A DNA stretch of 63,847 nt from Chloroflexales bacterium ZM16-3 (lineage in GTDB: Bacteria; Chloroflexota; Chloroflexia; Chloroflexales; Chloroflexaceae). Location: positions 1 through 63,847 of the forward strand of contig RYFE02000032.1 in assembly GCA_004138175.2 (NCBI GenBank). The letters are read 5' to 3'. Position 1 is the stretch's first letter. The number at the start of each line of letters is the position of its first letter. Below are positions 10,197-19,628 of this stretch, in pieces. The translations under genes were made by a program, and so were the position numbers. A model generated the notes under the pieces. The model was not told the origin of the DNA, did no database searches, and saw nothing but the letters and a program-made list of their open reading frames with translations.

Positions 10197-11294
10197 CGCG
10201 GCGCGGAAGAAGTCACGCATCGCCGGGAGATACGCGGCGTTCCCCGCTGCGTTGAAGGAGTGCGGCTGACCAGGGTAGACGACAAACTCCACCGGTTTCC
10301 CCGCGTCGCGCAGGCTCTGGTAGAGATCCTCCGGCCACGTGCGCGGCACCGTCTCATCCTGATCGCCCCAGATGATCATGGTGCGCGCGGTGACGTAGCG
10401 GGTGAATCCGAGCGGCGAGAGGCGCGCATACAGATCTGGCGCGGCGTCGGGCGTCACTGGGAACTCGATGCTAACCCGGTCAATCACACCGCTGCGCGAG
10501 CCGGTCGGCTGGCCCGTGCGCAGACGCGCCCGATCAACCCGAAACGCATAGTCCTCCGCGATGTTTGATGAGGCTGGCGAGTAGATCAGGGCGGCGGCAA
10601 TCTGCTCGCTGACGACAATCGTCTTAGCGGTGATCGCCCCACCGTTGCTGTGGCCCCACATCAGCAGCTTGCCGGGCTGCGCATCGGGCAGGGCCTGGGC
10701 TAATGGAATGAGGTTCAGCGTATCGATCACGTGCCCGGCGCGGAAGACGTTCGGCGCATTGTCCGATCCGGCGTGGCTGCGGAAGTCCGGCGCGATGGTC
10801 AGGAAGCCCTGGCGGGCCAGGTAGTCGGCGGCGAGCTTCGAGCCGTTGCCAGTCTGGTAGGTGTCGAGCGGGTAGTAGCCGTGGTTGAGGATGACGACGG
10901 GGAAGGGACCGTCCCCGTGGGGGCGGTTGAGCATCCCGGTGATGCGCAGACCATCACTGGGGTAGGCGATCAGGTAGCGGGTGAACGTCGGCGTCTCCTC
11001 CAGCACGCGTACGAAGGTGATCGCACCGCCGCCGTAGGTACGGCTGCGCAGCCCCGCAATCGTCAGCGGGGCAAGATCCGCGTAGGGGTCGGGCGTTGGG
11101 CTGGGTGGGGCAGGTGTGACGCTGGGTGGGGCAGGTGTGACGCTGGGTGGGGCAGGTGTGACGCTGGGGGCGACCGCGATATGGGTGGGTGCGACCGCAG
11201 GGGCGGAGGGAATGGCCGTAGCGGCAGCTGGCACGCCGCCCACGCTACAGGCAGATAGGATGAGCAGCAGCAGCAGGTGGAAGATCAAGCGCAT
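10185..11294 (-). CDS. Lipoprotein alpha/beta hydrolase
   Basis: This is a secreted, lipid-anchored serine hydrolase of 369 aa. The signal peptide MRLIFHLLLL ends in the lipobox LSAC with Cys16. Residues ~20-70 are a proline/threonine linker with the repeat VTPAPPS. The hydrolase fold follows with nucleophile elbow GHSNGG (Ser216), acid Asp311/313 in GDQDETVP and His345 in GQPHSF. The fold resembles dienelactone hydrolase/acyl-peptidase-like esterases; the substrate is unknown. ATG 11294 was chosen because AAGGA precedes it and the signal peptide begins there. The 3' end overlaps the ackA scar by 12 bp. Confidence 0.88.
   Translation of the reverse strand: MRLIFHLLLLLILSACSVGGVPAAATAIPSAPAVAPTHIAVAPSVTPAPPSVTPAPPSVTPAPPSPTPDPYADLAPLTIAGLRSRTYGGGAITFVRVLEETPTFTRYLIAYPSDGLRITGMLNRPHGDGPFPVVILNHGYYPLDTYQTGNGSKLAADYLARQGFLTIAPDFRSHAGSDNAPNVFRAGHVIDTLNLIPLAQALPDAQPGKLLMWGHSNGGAITAKTIVVSEQIAAALIYSPASSNIAEDYAFRVDRARLRTGQPTGSRSGVIDRVSIEFPVTPDAAPDLYARLSPLGFTRYVTARTMIIWGDQDETVPRTWPEDLYQSLRDAGKPVEFVVYPGQPHSFNAAGNAAYLPAMRDFFRAALGG
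11100..11162. repeat. Three 21-bp tandem repeats in lipoprotein linker
   Basis: Three exact 21-bp copies run head to tail, starting at 11100, 11121 and 11142. They code the VTPAPPS heptads of the linker on the minus strand. Copy number could vary by slippage and change the tether length. Confidence 0.9.
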
Positions 11295-11708
11295 GAGCAG
11301 ATATCCTTTTAGCACAGCATGTGCTGGCAGTCGTTGGCAACACGGGTGATCCCGGCATCAGGGCTATTGTAAAGCCACACACGAAATAGGATATAATCGA
11401 GCGCGCCCGCCATGGCGCGCTGCGGGATCGGGCTGAAGCCCTTCGCAACCGGTATGATAAAGTCTGGTCGCTGCCAAATAGCGTGGCGGTGCATATGGTA
11501 GGATCCACGGTGAACACCTTTCTCATGATTGGATGCTTGATGCCCCAATCATACCCGGAAAGATGCTCGCTTATTTGTGCGCTTTCCACCGAGCAGTATC
11601 TTTGCAACAGCCCTGCATCACATGCCTACCTGAATCACGCGAGCGGCGTTAGCTGCTATACTACAGTCAACCCAACGCCATTTTGTAGGTCAATCTCATA
11701 GAAGATCT
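11295..11708. other. Intergenic region upstream of the SNF2 helicase gene
   Basis: This divergent gap separates the lipoprotein gene (minus) from the helicase gene (plus). I see no coding frame with a ribosome-binding site. Relatively AT-rich stretches near 11380 and 11650-11700 could hold promoters, but no clear -35/-10 pair can be defended. Confidence 0.4.
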
Positions 11709-13778
11709 GTGATACCAACCATTGAGGTCGGCGACACCTGGGGGCTTGAGGCCCGCGCAGGCGATCTGCTGACCGGCCATCTGCCACTGGCGCCCGCGAT
11801 GCTAGGGCTCTTCAGCGCCGGGAGCGTCAGCCTCTTCGCGGAGACGGCCACTGGGCCGCAGCCCCTCGCCCTCGACCATGTCCTGGCGGCCATCGTTGGC
11901 CCGGCCCTGCGCGAGCTGGCGGCCCCCGGCGTGCAGCTGCGCCTAGAGTGCCGCAGCGTAGCCCCGCTCACGCTCCACCTGCTGCGCGCGGGCGCGCCGG
12001 CGCTGGCGATCCCCGCCGCGCCGATCACCACCGAGGATGGCGTGCCCCTGGCCTTTGACCCCCAGGACAGCGCGCAGCTCGCGACGCCTGACGCGCCGAT
12101 CCGCTGGAGCGACTTCCGCCTCAGCCTCCAGGCGGCCCAGTTTGCCATCGTCGCCGGCTTTGACGAGCTGCTCGCCACGCCGCTGCTGCGCGATGTCGAG
12201 CTGCTGGAGCACCAGATGCGCACCGTCCGCACCGTCCTGCGGCGCATGCGCGGCCGCGCCCTCCTCTGCGACGAGGTCGGCCTCGGTAAGACCGTGGAGG
12301 CCGGCATGGTCACGCTGGAGCTGGCCACGCGCGGGCTGGCCCGACGCACCCTGATCCTCACCCCGCCCGCGCTTGTCGAGCAGTGGCAGGGCGAGCTGCG
12401 CCGCAAGTTCGGGCTGGACAGCATCGCCTATGACGACCCGCTCTTCCGCGAGCAGGGCGCGGCGGCCTGGGGCCAGCACGAGCGGATCATCGCCTCCTTC
12501 CACACCGCCAAGCGCGAGCCGCACCGCTCGGCCATCCTGGCCCACGAGTGGGATCTGGTGATCGTCGATGAGGCCCACCACCTGCGCAACCGCACCACCG
12601 TGCTCTGGAAGTTCGCGGCCGAGCTGCGCAAAAAGTATATCCTGCTGCTCACCGCGACCCCGGTGCAGAACAACATGGAGGAGCTGTTCAACCTGGTCAC
12701 GCTGCTCCAGCCCGGCCTGCTGCGCACCGCCCGCGTCTTCCAGCAACAGTTTGTGGATAAGCGCGACAAGCTTACGCCGCGCAACATGGACCAGCTCCAC
12801 GACCTGCTGGCCGAGGTGATGGTGCGCAACCGGCGCTCGACGGTGGGCCTGGCCCTGACCCGGCGGGTCGCCCGCACCGAGAGCGTGCCGCTGGCCCCCG
12901 CCGAGCGCCAGCTCTATGATGGGGTGTCCGCATTTGTGCGCCGGCACCTTCACGCCAGCGGCGGGCGCGGCCCGCTCAACCGCATGACCCTGCTCTCGCT
13001 CCAGAAGACCCTCGGCAGCTCCAGCCTGGCCGCCGCGCCCGCCCTGGAGCGGCTGGCCCTCGATGAGCGCCTGCCCGCCGCCGAGCGCGAGGCGGTGGGG
13101 GCGCTCGCCGACACCGCTCGCAGCCTCAGCGACCACGCCAAGCTGAACCGCCTGAGTGAGCTGGTGCGCGCCTTCCCCGACAAGCTGGTGATCTTCACCC
13201 AGTTCCGCGAGACCCAGGCCCTGCTCCAGCGCCGCCTGAGCGACGACGGCGAGCAGGTGGTGATGTTCCACGGCGGGCTGACCCGCGTGCAGAAGGAGGA
13301 GGCGGTCACGGCATTCCGTGGCCCGGCCCGCCTGCTGCTCACCACCGACGCGGGCAGCGAGGGCCGCAACCTGCAGTTCTGCAACGGCATCGTCAACTTC
13401 GACCTGCCCTGGAACCCGATGCGGATCGAGCAGCGTATCGGGCGGCTCAGCCGGATCGGCCAGGCCCGCGATGTCTTCGTCTTCAACCTGGCCGCCGCCG
13501 ACACCCTGGAGGCGGCCATCCTGCACCTGCTCGACGCCAAGATCGCCATGTTCGAGCTGGTGATCGGCGAGGTCGATATGATCCTGGGCAACCTCGACGA
13601 CGAGCAGGAGTTTGAGGATCTGCTGGCCAACATGTGGGCCGCCGCGCCGGACGACGCCGCATTCCACAGCGCCATCGACCAGCTCGGCGAGCGCCTGGTG
13701 GCCGCGCGCGGGGCCTACCAGCGCCAGCGCGCCCACGACGACCGGCTGTTTGGCGAGCGATTCGCCCCGGAGGGATAG
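11709..13778 (+). CDS. SNF2-family helicase-like ATPase
   Basis: This 689-aa protein belongs to superfamily 2. Residues ~1-160 form an unrecognised N-terminal region. The ATPase core shows DEVGLGKT (Walker A) at 188-195, DEAHH at 287-291 and LLTATPVQNN at 313-322. The second RecA lobe has FTQFRETQALL, GSEGRNLQ and the arginine-finger block RIEQRIGRLSRIGQ. SNF2 proteins translocate on double-stranded DNA and remodel bound proteins; the target is unknown. The start is GTG 11709 without a strong Shine-Dalgarno. Its stop is one base before the ATG of the next gene, so the two are translationally coupled. It resembles RapA/HepA-like remodelers; a defence role (compare DrmD of DISARM) is only a possibility. 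Confidence 0.9.
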   Translation: MIPTIEVGDTWGLEARAGDLLTGHLPLAPAMLGLFSAGSVSLFAETATGPQPLALDHVLAAIVGPALRELAAPGVQLRLECRSVAPLTLHLLRAGAPALAIPAAPITTEDGVPLAFDPQDSAQLATPDAPIRWSDFRLSLQAAQFAIVAGFDELLATPLLRDVELLEHQMRTVRTVLRRMRGRALLCDEVGLGKTVEAGMVTLELATRGLARRTLILTPPALVEQWQGELRRKFGLDSIAYDDPLFREQGAAAWGQHERIIASFHTAKREPHRSAILAHEWDLVIVDEAHHLRNRTTVLWKFAAELRKKYILLLTATPVQNNMEELFNLVTLLQPGLLRTARVFQQQFVDKRDKLTPRNMDQLHDLLAEVMVRNRRSTVGLALTRRVARTESVPLAPAERQLYDGVSAFVRRHLHASGGRGPLNRMTLLSLQKTLGSSSLAAAPALERLALDERLPAAEREAVGALADTARSLSDHAKLNRLSELVRAFPDKLVIFTQFRETQALLQRRLSDDGEQVVMFHGGLTRVQKEEAVTAFRGPARLLLTTDAGSEGRNLQFCNGIVNFDLPWNPMRIEQRIGRLSRIGQARDVFVFNLAAADTLEAAILHLLDAKIAMFELVIGEVDMILGNLDDEQEFEDLLANMWAAAPDDAAFHSAIDQLGERLVAARGAYQRQRAHDDRLFGERFAPEG

Positions 13779-13779
13779 G

Positions 13780-14817
13780 ATGACCACACCCCTGGAGCAA
13801 TTTCTGCGCGACTACGCCGAGGCGGTCGATGGCCTGTGGGATGAGATCGAGCCGCAGGTCTACGATGTGCTCTGGCCCGATACGGAGCAGCCGATCCGGC
13901 TGACCTTCGACCCCGAGGCGCTACCCGAGCACCCGCAGGCCCAGCTGCTCACCTTCGGCCTGCCCCTGCTCGCCGAGCTGCTGAGCGCGGCCCAGGAGCG
14001 CGGGCATATCGCCCACGTCTACCACGATGAGATGAACCTGCAGCCCTACCGGCTGGAGCAGCAGGTGCGGCGCGATCTGCGCGTCCCGGCGGGGACGGAG
14101 CTAGAGCTATCCGCGCCGCGCCCGTCCTATGTCGCGCACTGTATCTGCTGGTTCGAGGTGAGCTACCTGGGCGATGAGAAGACTCAGGCGCTGATCTCGG
14201 CGGCGGTCGATCGGCGCTACGGGCGGCTGGTGCGCCACCTCGACCCCTTGCTGGCTAACCCGGATCTGGGCGAGGAGCGGCGCTGGGCCTTCCCCGACGC
14301 CCCGGCGATCCCGCTGGAGCGGGCCTACCTGATCGCACGCGAGCGGGTGGTGCGCAGCGTGGTGACGGAGGCCAACAGCCAGCAGCGCGAGCGCCAGGGG
14401 CGGGCCGACCGCGAGATCGCCCGTATGGAGCGCTACTTCGCCGATATGGCCGAGGATCTGGAGGCGCGCATGGCCAAGGCCACGGCCAAGGGCGAGGATA
14501 CGGCGCCCCTGGCCCAGCGCAAGGTCGCCCTCGGGCGCGAGGCGGCCCTGCGCATCGATGAGCTGCGCCGCAAGGCGGGTGTGCGCGCCCAGCTGCGCCT
14601 GCGCAACCTGCTCCACCTGAGCGCGCCCCGGCTCTTCCTGCGCGCCCGCCTGACCGGCCCGAAGCTGGCGTCCACACCAGCACTCAGCGTGAGCTGGGAC
14701 CCGCTCACAGAGAAGACCGACGCCCTCGACTGCCCCAACTGCGGCCGCCCCACGTACGCGCTGGCCCTCGCTCGGCGGGGTGAGCTGCGCTGCGAGGCAT
14801 GTGCCGACCGGCCTTGA
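13780..14817 (+). CDS. Coiled-coil zinc-ribbon partner of SNF2 helicase
   Basis: I do not recognise the family of this 345-aa protein. Residues 1-190 are acidic with conserved-looking hydrophobic stretches. Residues ~200-290 are rich in Arg/Glu/Ala/Lys and are probably a coiled coil (RQGRADREIARMERYFADMAED). The end carries a zinc ribbon: CPNC, then about 17 residues, then CEAC. ATG 13780 follows the helicase TAG with a single base between, behind AGGGATAGG, so co-translation is likely. The natural reading is a DNA- or protein-binding adaptor for the helicase. No nuclease motif is visible. Confidence 0.8.
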   Translation: MTTPLEQFLRDYAEAVDGLWDEIEPQVYDVLWPDTEQPIRLTFDPEALPEHPQAQLLTFGLPLLAELLSAAQERGHIAHVYHDEMNLQPYRLEQQVRRDLRVPAGTELELSAPRPSYVAHCICWFEVSYLGDEKTQALISAAVDRRYGRLVRHLDPLLANPDLGEERRWAFPDAPAIPLERAYLIARERVVRSVVTEANSQQRERQGRADREIARMERYFADMAEDLEARMAKATAKGEDTAPLAQRKVALGREAALRIDELRRKAGVRAQLRLRNLLHLSAPRLFLRARLTGPKLASTPALSVSWDPLTEKTDALDCPNCGRPTYALALARRGELRCEACADRP

Positions 14818-14947
14818 CCTGCTCCGTGCTGCCCCGTGCGATCACGACCAGGTCCCCGCGCTTCAGAGCACGTACAGGCACGGTCTCGACCGCCCCATCG
14901 CGACGAACTCGCGCGTGGCCGGTCGGCAAAGCGGTATCGCTCTTCAT
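14705..14947 (-). pseudogene. Short P-type ATPase-like A-domain fragment
   Basis: ATG 14947 has a good GGGAGGG site. The first ~37 residues (…HARVRRDGAVETVPVRA, then LKRGDLVVIARG) resemble the start of the actuator domain of P-type ATPases (KdpB or metal-pump like). The rest (Arg/Gly/Ser-rich) is not recognisable. The reading frame runs convergently over the end of the zinc-ribbon gene. It may be the scar of an internally deleted pump beside the intact pump at 15002. The similarity is by eye only; an unrelated small protein is possible. Confidence 0.35.
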
Positions 14948-15001
14948 TGCGCCCTCCCCACTACATGCCATCCGTCCGCTGGGGCAGCGCTGGCCAGCGG
15001 C

Positions 15002-17674
15002 TTAGCTCAGCGCCCCAAACCAGCCCCGCCGCTCCATCCACTTCGCGAGCTCCAGCACTGGGGAGACGGTGAAGGCGACGCCGATGACGATCATCCAGTC
15101 GACCAGCGGCAGCGCGAAGGTGCCGAAGGGCTCGTGCAGGAAGGGGACGTAGATAATCCCGACCAGTAACAGCAGCTCCCACAGAATGGACATATTGAGC
15201 CACTTGTTCGCGAACGGACGCCGCAGCACCGAGTGCCGGTCGGAGCGATAGTTGTAGGCTTTGAAGAACTGGATGAGCACCAACGCGACAAAGGTCATCG
15301 TCATGGCCTCCATCAGCGATCGGCCTGAGTTGAGCGCCCAGGCGAACAGCCCCAGATTGACCATGGTGGACCACAGCCCGCCGATGAGCATCAGGACCAC
15401 CACCGGGCGGGTGAAGATGCCGCTGCGCGGGTTGCGCGGCTGGCGTTGCAGCAGGTCCGCCTCGGGCGGATCGACCGCCAGGGCCAGCGAGGGCAGGCCG
15501 TCGGTGGCCAGGTTGACGTACAGAATCTGCACGGCCGTCAGCGGCAGCGGGAAGCCGAGCAGCACGGCGCCGGTCATCAGCCCGATCTCGCCGATGTTCG
15601 ACGAGAGCAGGTACATCAGGTACTTCTTGATATTGCCGAAGATGCCGCGCCCCTCCTCGACCGCCGCGACGATTGAGGCGAAGTTGTCGTCGGTCAGGGT
15701 CATTGCCGCCGCCTCTTTGCTCACGTCCGTGCCGGTGATGCCCATCGCCACGCCGATGTCGGCCTTCTTGAGCGCGGGCGCGTCGTTCACCCCGTCGCCG
15801 GTCATCGCCACCACGTGGCCGCGCTGCTGAAGCGCGGTGACGACCCGCAGCTTGTGGGCCGGGGAGACCCGCGCGTAGACCGCGATCTCCTCAACCGCCT
15901 GCGCCAGCTCCGCCTCGCTCATGGCATCCAGCTCGGCGCCGGTCACAACCCGCCCATGGGTCAGCAGGCCCAGCTCGCGGGCCACCGCCTGCGCGGTGAT
16001 CGGGTGATCGCCGGTGATCATGACCGTCTTAATCCCAGCCTGGACGCAGGTGGCGATCGCGGCGCGGGCCTCGGGGCGGGGCGGGTCGATCATCCCCACC
16101 AGCCCCAGGAAGGTCAGCTCGTGCTCCGCCTCGGCGATGGCGCTGACGCGCTTGCGGGCCACGGCCAGCACCCGCAGCGCCGCGCCGGCCATCTGCTGCG
16201 CCGCAGCCAGGATCGTCTCGCGGCCCAGCGTGTCGAGCGGGCGATCCCCCTCGGCCGTCAGCGCGGAGCCGCATGCGGCGAGGATGATCTCCGGCGCGCC
16301 CTTGGCGTAGGCGACCGCGCCGTCGGGCGTGGTGTGGAGCGTGATCATGCGCTTGGTCTCGGAGGTGAAGGGGATCTCGCCCACGCGCGGCGCGGACACC
16401 TCAAGGTCAGCCTTCTCCAGCCCGGCCTTCGCAGCCGCCACAATCAGCGCCCCTTCGGTGGGATCGCCCTTGATCTGCCAGCGACCCTCGTGCTGGATCA
16501 GCCGTGCGTCGGAGCAGAGCGCGCCCGCGCGTAGCAGCTCTCCCAGCGCGCCATCCGGCGTCACCGGCGCACCATCCCGCAGAAATGTGCCGGACGGCTC
16601 ATAGCCGGTATTGGTGACCGCGATCAGCTCCCCGGCGACGAAGATCTGGCGGGCGGTCATCTCATCTTTGGTGAGCGTGCCGGTCTTATCCGAGCAGATC
16701 ACCGAGGTGCTTCCCAGGGTCTCCACCGCCGGCAGCCGGCGGATCAGCGCGTTGCGGCGGGCCATGCGCTGCACGCCGATGGCCAGCGAGATCGTGACCA
16801 CCGCCGGCAGCGCCTCCGGCACCACGGCCACCGCGAGAGCGATCCCGAAGATCAGCATCTCAAGGAAGGGCTGTCCACGCAGGATGCCGAGCGCCACCAC
16901 AATGGTGACGACGACAAAGGCGGCGATAGCCAGCGCCTTGCCCACCCGGTCAAGATTCTCCTGCAAGGGCGTGCGCCCGGTCTCGACAGCCTGAAGCATG
17001 CCCGTGATCCGGCCGAACTCGGTCTGCATCCCGGTCGCCACCACCAGCGCCTTGCCACGCCCATAGGTGACGATGGTGCCAGCATAGATCATATTGGTGC
17101 GGTCGCCGACCGTAAGCTGCCCTTCGGGGAGCGGCGCGGTCTGCTTGGCAACCGGGAGCGACTCCCCGGTCAGGGATGCTTCCTCGATCTGCAAATTGAC
17201 CGCCTCAATCAGCCGGGAGTCGGCCGGGACACGCTGGCCGGCCCGCAGCATGATCACATCGCCCGGCACCAGGTCGCGGGAGGGGATCTCGATCTCGTCG
17301 CCGCCACGCAGCACGGTGGCGGTTGGCGCGGCCAGCTCGCGCAGCGCCTCGATCGCCCGCTCGGCGCGATACTCCTGGACGAACCCGAGCAGGACCGCAA
17401 ACAGCACAATGACAGCGATCACCAGCGCTTCGAGCCCCTGGCCAAGAAACGCGGAGATCGCCGTCGCGGCGAGTAGGATGATGACGAGGACATTGCGAAA
17501 CTGCTCGGCCAGCATCGCCCAGGGCGAGACGCGGGCGGTCGCCTGAAGCTCGTTGGGGCCGTACTTGGTCTGGCGCAGCGCGATCTCCCGCTCCGCAAGG
17601 CCAGCGGGCGTGGAGCGCAGCCGGTGCAACACGGTCTCGGTGGAAAGGGTGTGCCAGAGGGCTGAGGGTTCCAT
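15002..17674 (-). CDS. Cation-transporting P-type ATPase (P2A/Ca2+-pump type)
   Basis: This 890-aa inner-membrane pump uses ATP to move a cation, most likely Ca2+. It shows an N-terminal cation ATPase domain, TGES at 169-172, the M4 signature VVPEALPAVV near 285-293, phosphorylated Asp329 in SDKTGT, and MTGDGVNDAP before the C-terminal membrane bundle. PEALP replaces the usual PEGLP. The length matches bacterial PMR1/SERCA-like pumps. ATG 17674 has GGAGGT 8 nt upstream; the longer frame is not supported. Such pumps are common in low-oxygen/dormancy gene sets. The ion is inferred from the subfamily look only. Confidence 0.92.
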   Translation of the reverse strand: MEPSALWHTLSTETVLHRLRSTPAGLAEREIALRQTKYGPNELQATARVSPWAMLAEQFRNVLVIILLAATAISAFLGQGLEALVIAVIVLFAVLLGFVQEYRAERAIEALRELAAPTATVLRGGDEIEIPSRDLVPGDVIMLRAGQRVPADSRLIEAVNLQIEEASLTGESLPVAKQTAPLPEGQLTVGDRTNMIYAGTIVTYGRGKALVVATGMQTEFGRITGMLQAVETGRTPLQENLDRVGKALAIAAFVVVTIVVALGILRGQPFLEMLIFGIALAVAVVPEALPAVVTISLAIGVQRMARRNALIRRLPAVETLGSTSVICSDKTGTLTKDEMTARQIFVAGELIAVTNTGYEPSGTFLRDGAPVTPDGALGELLRAGALCSDARLIQHEGRWQIKGDPTEGALIVAAAKAGLEKADLEVSAPRVGEIPFTSETKRMITLHTTPDGAVAYAKGAPEIILAACGSALTAEGDRPLDTLGRETILAAAQQMAGAALRVLAVARKRVSAIAEAEHELTFLGLVGMIDPPRPEARAAIATCVQAGIKTVMITGDHPITAQAVARELGLLTHGRVVTGAELDAMSEAELAQAVEEIAVYARVSPAHKLRVVTALQQRGHVVAMTGDGVNDAPALKKADIGVAMGITGTDVSKEAAAMTLTDDNFASIVAAVEEGRGIFGNIKKYLMYLLSSNIGEIGLMTGAVLLGFPLPLTAVQILYVNLATDGLPSLALAVDPPEADLLQRQPRNPRSGIFTRPVVVLMLIGGLWSTMVNLGLFAWALNSGRSLMEAMTMTFVALVLIQFFKAYNYRSDRHSVLRRPFANKWLNMSILWELLLLVGIIYVPFLHEPFGTFALPLVDWMIVIGVAFTVSPVLELAKWMERRGWFGALS

Positions 17675-18060
17675 AGCGCCTACCTCCGCATTGAAGTAGG
17701 CCGTGGGGAGGTATAAAAAGGACGAGCACCCCCACGGCAGCGTGTGTCGTGGTGGTCTCGCCAGTAGTGTTGTTACACGTACGATCAGCCGGGAGCGGGG
17801 CTCCGTGATGACGACTGATCGGCCCGAAGGGCGGGTGGCTACTCCCCTACCATCCATGAGTATAGCACTAGGGAGGGGCGGTAGAACGCGGGTGATATTA
17901 CCGTAGGTGACGATAGAACAACAGGGGCGCATGGCGGCGCACGAAAGATCGGCAGTATAGTGAACCCAAGAATCTGCACACTCAGGAGGCCAGGGCCCGG
18001 TAGAATGAGCCTATGAAAAAGTCTTACACTGCGAGCTTCTATAGTGGCTCAAGTTGTCAA
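17675..18060. other. Region between P-type ATPase and IS3 element
   Basis: No coding region is supported here. The first ~200 bp would be the promoter region of the pump gene. The remainder leads into the IS element. Confidence 0.4.
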
Positions 18061-18940
18061 GACACTGTTTTGGCCAGATATCCGTAGATCGCGAACCGGA
18101 TTTGGGCACGAAAGGCTTGACACTGGCACCACCATGATCGACGCCGATGTGCGTGAAATCATGCCCGACATGAGCTGTCCACCGCCCTCTGGTACGGCTG
18201 AACACGATGGCTACCGACCGTGCATCGGTCACGACGTTGCGGTGGTCAGGTCATGCGGGCCGCCGGAGGCGCCTGGGGTCACGGGAGGTGGCGCGAAAGA
18301 GACCGATACCGGAGTCTGGTAGGCGAGGGCCTGATGGGGGCGCTGCCCGTTGTAGCGCGCCATGTATCGCGTGATGCCCTGGCGCACGTCGCGCGGGCAG
18401 GCATAATCATACAGATAGACCTCCTCGTATGTGACGGAGCGCCAGAGCCGCTCGGTAAAAATGTTATCGAGGGCACGGCCTTTCCCATCCATGCTGATAC
18501 ATACCCCCGCCGCCACCAGACGCTGCGTATACTGTGGGCTGGTGAAGTGGCTGCCCTGATCACTATTCCAGATGCGCGGCGTGGCGACGGCCAGGGCGGC
18601 ATCGACGGCCTCCAACACGAACGGCAGTTCCAGCGTGTCATCGAGTGCCCAACTCACCACAGAGCGCGAGTACCAGTCCAGCACGGCGACCAGATACATC
18701 CAGCCCTGGCGCATGCGGATAGAGGTGATATCAATGCCCCAGATGTGATTTGGCTCAGCAGCCGTGATGCCGCGTAAGAGATAGGGGTAGATCTGATGGT
18801 CGAGGTGCCGCCGACTGATATTCGGCCCAGGATAGATCGCCGCAATCCCCATCTCCTGCATATACCGCCGCACGGTATTGCGCGCCAGGGTGCCGAATTC
18901 CGGTCGCAGCAGCACCTGAATCTTCCGTGAACCATAAAAG

Positions 18941-19054
18941 GCAATAGAGCATAAGTAACGCTGTCACCCTGAGCGAAGCGAAGGGTCCCGGCCGGGATTC
19001 TTCGCTTCGCTCAGAATGACAGGACACCTCACAGCGTTACTTCTGCGGTATTGC
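18941..19054. mobile_element. 114-bp non-autonomous inverted-repeat element, copy 1
   Basis: The element runs from GCAATAGAGCATAAGTAACG to the inverted counterpart ending in GCGGTATTGC. Its 8-bp target duplication is CATAAAAG at 18933-18940 and 19055-19062. The core is itself a palindrome (CTGAGCGAAGCGAAG... and complement). It carries no gene. It interrupts IS3 orfB. Identical length and architecture recur at 19515 and 37591. Confidence 0.92.
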
Positions 19055-19247
19055 CATAAAAGGGAGCGTCGGTAGAGATCTCATCGATCCGATGCTTGAT
19101 CGCCACCTCACGCGCAGACGGTGCAACGGGTTGATAGTACAGGCTGGAGCGGCTGAGGGTCAGGAGCATGGCCTGGGTCGCGAGCGGCAGCTCAGGCGTA
19201 TCGCGCTCGATCAGCGCCTGCCGTTCCCGCAGACTCAGGCTGGTAGC

Positions 19248-19255
19248 TTTTTTTT
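19248..19255 (-). promoter_or_regulatory. -1 frameshift slippery run in IS3
   Basis: Eight consecutive A on the coding strand followed by G (A AAA AAG type) lie in the overlap of orfA and orfB. orfB is in the -1 frame, as expected for production of the OrfAB transposase in IS3 elements. Confidence 0.8.
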
Positions 19256-19514
19256 CAGCCAATGCAGCTGCGTGGTGCGGCGACCGATCTCGGCGTACAG
19301 CTCCTCCAGCTGCTTCTCGCGGGCGGCGTGCTGGTCGGCCAAGTTGTCCCGCCGCTCATAGAGCGATGCCAGGCATTTGCGTGCGATAGCCCGCCACGCG
19401 CACAGCACGGTGGTTCCCACCCCATGCGCGCTCCTGAGCTGAGCCAGGGTCTTCTCTTCCTTGAGCAGTTCCAGCGCGACCTGGGCCTTGAAGGCGGACG
19501 TGTAAACCTTTTTC

Positions 19515-19628
19515 GCAATAGAGCATAAGTAACGCTGTCACCCTGAGCGAAGCGAAGGGTCCCGGCCGGGATTCTTCGCTTCGCTCAGAATGACAGGACG
19601 CCTCACAGCGTTACTTCTGCGGTATTGC
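19515..19628. mobile_element. 114-bp non-autonomous inverted-repeat element, copy 2
   Basis: It has the same ends and core as copy 1, in the same orientation. The 8-bp target duplication is CCTTTTTC at 19507-19514 and 19629-19636. It lies in IS3 orfA just after the start codon. Copies 1 and 2 are nearly identical, differing at only a few bases, which suggests recent spread. Confidence 0.92.

Larger units (their letters stand above)
18229..19262 (-). pseudogene. IS3 OrfB (DDE integrase) disrupted by insertion
   Basis: The N-terminal part (19063-19262) ends TDAPFYG and holds the HTH_21-like region LSRSSLYYQPV. The C-terminal part (18229-18940) holds the rve integrase core with D in WGIDITSI, D in WNSDQGSHF and E in NIFTERLW. 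Removing 18941-19062 joins them in frame as DAPFYGSRKIQVLLRP, so the gene was intact before the insertion. Translation would start by -1 frameshift from orfA. The 122-bp net insertion shifts the frame and adds stops. Confidence 0.9.

Noticed and set aside
11943-13787. 614-codon minus-strand frame opposite the SNF2 gene
   Set aside because: Antisense shadow; the SNF2 frame has all helicase motifs.
11709-17674. DISARM or BREX defence island
   Set aside because: Apart from the SNF2 helicase no methylase, PLD, DUF1998 or PglZ gene is present.
18011-18232. 73-codon frame after IS3 orfB
   Set aside because: It lies in the non-coding IS end region and has no domain.
18755-19027. Frame with MSCHSERSEES...FASLRVT
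   Set aside because: This peptide is the translation of the palindromic repeat core and a familiar spurious annotation, not a gene.
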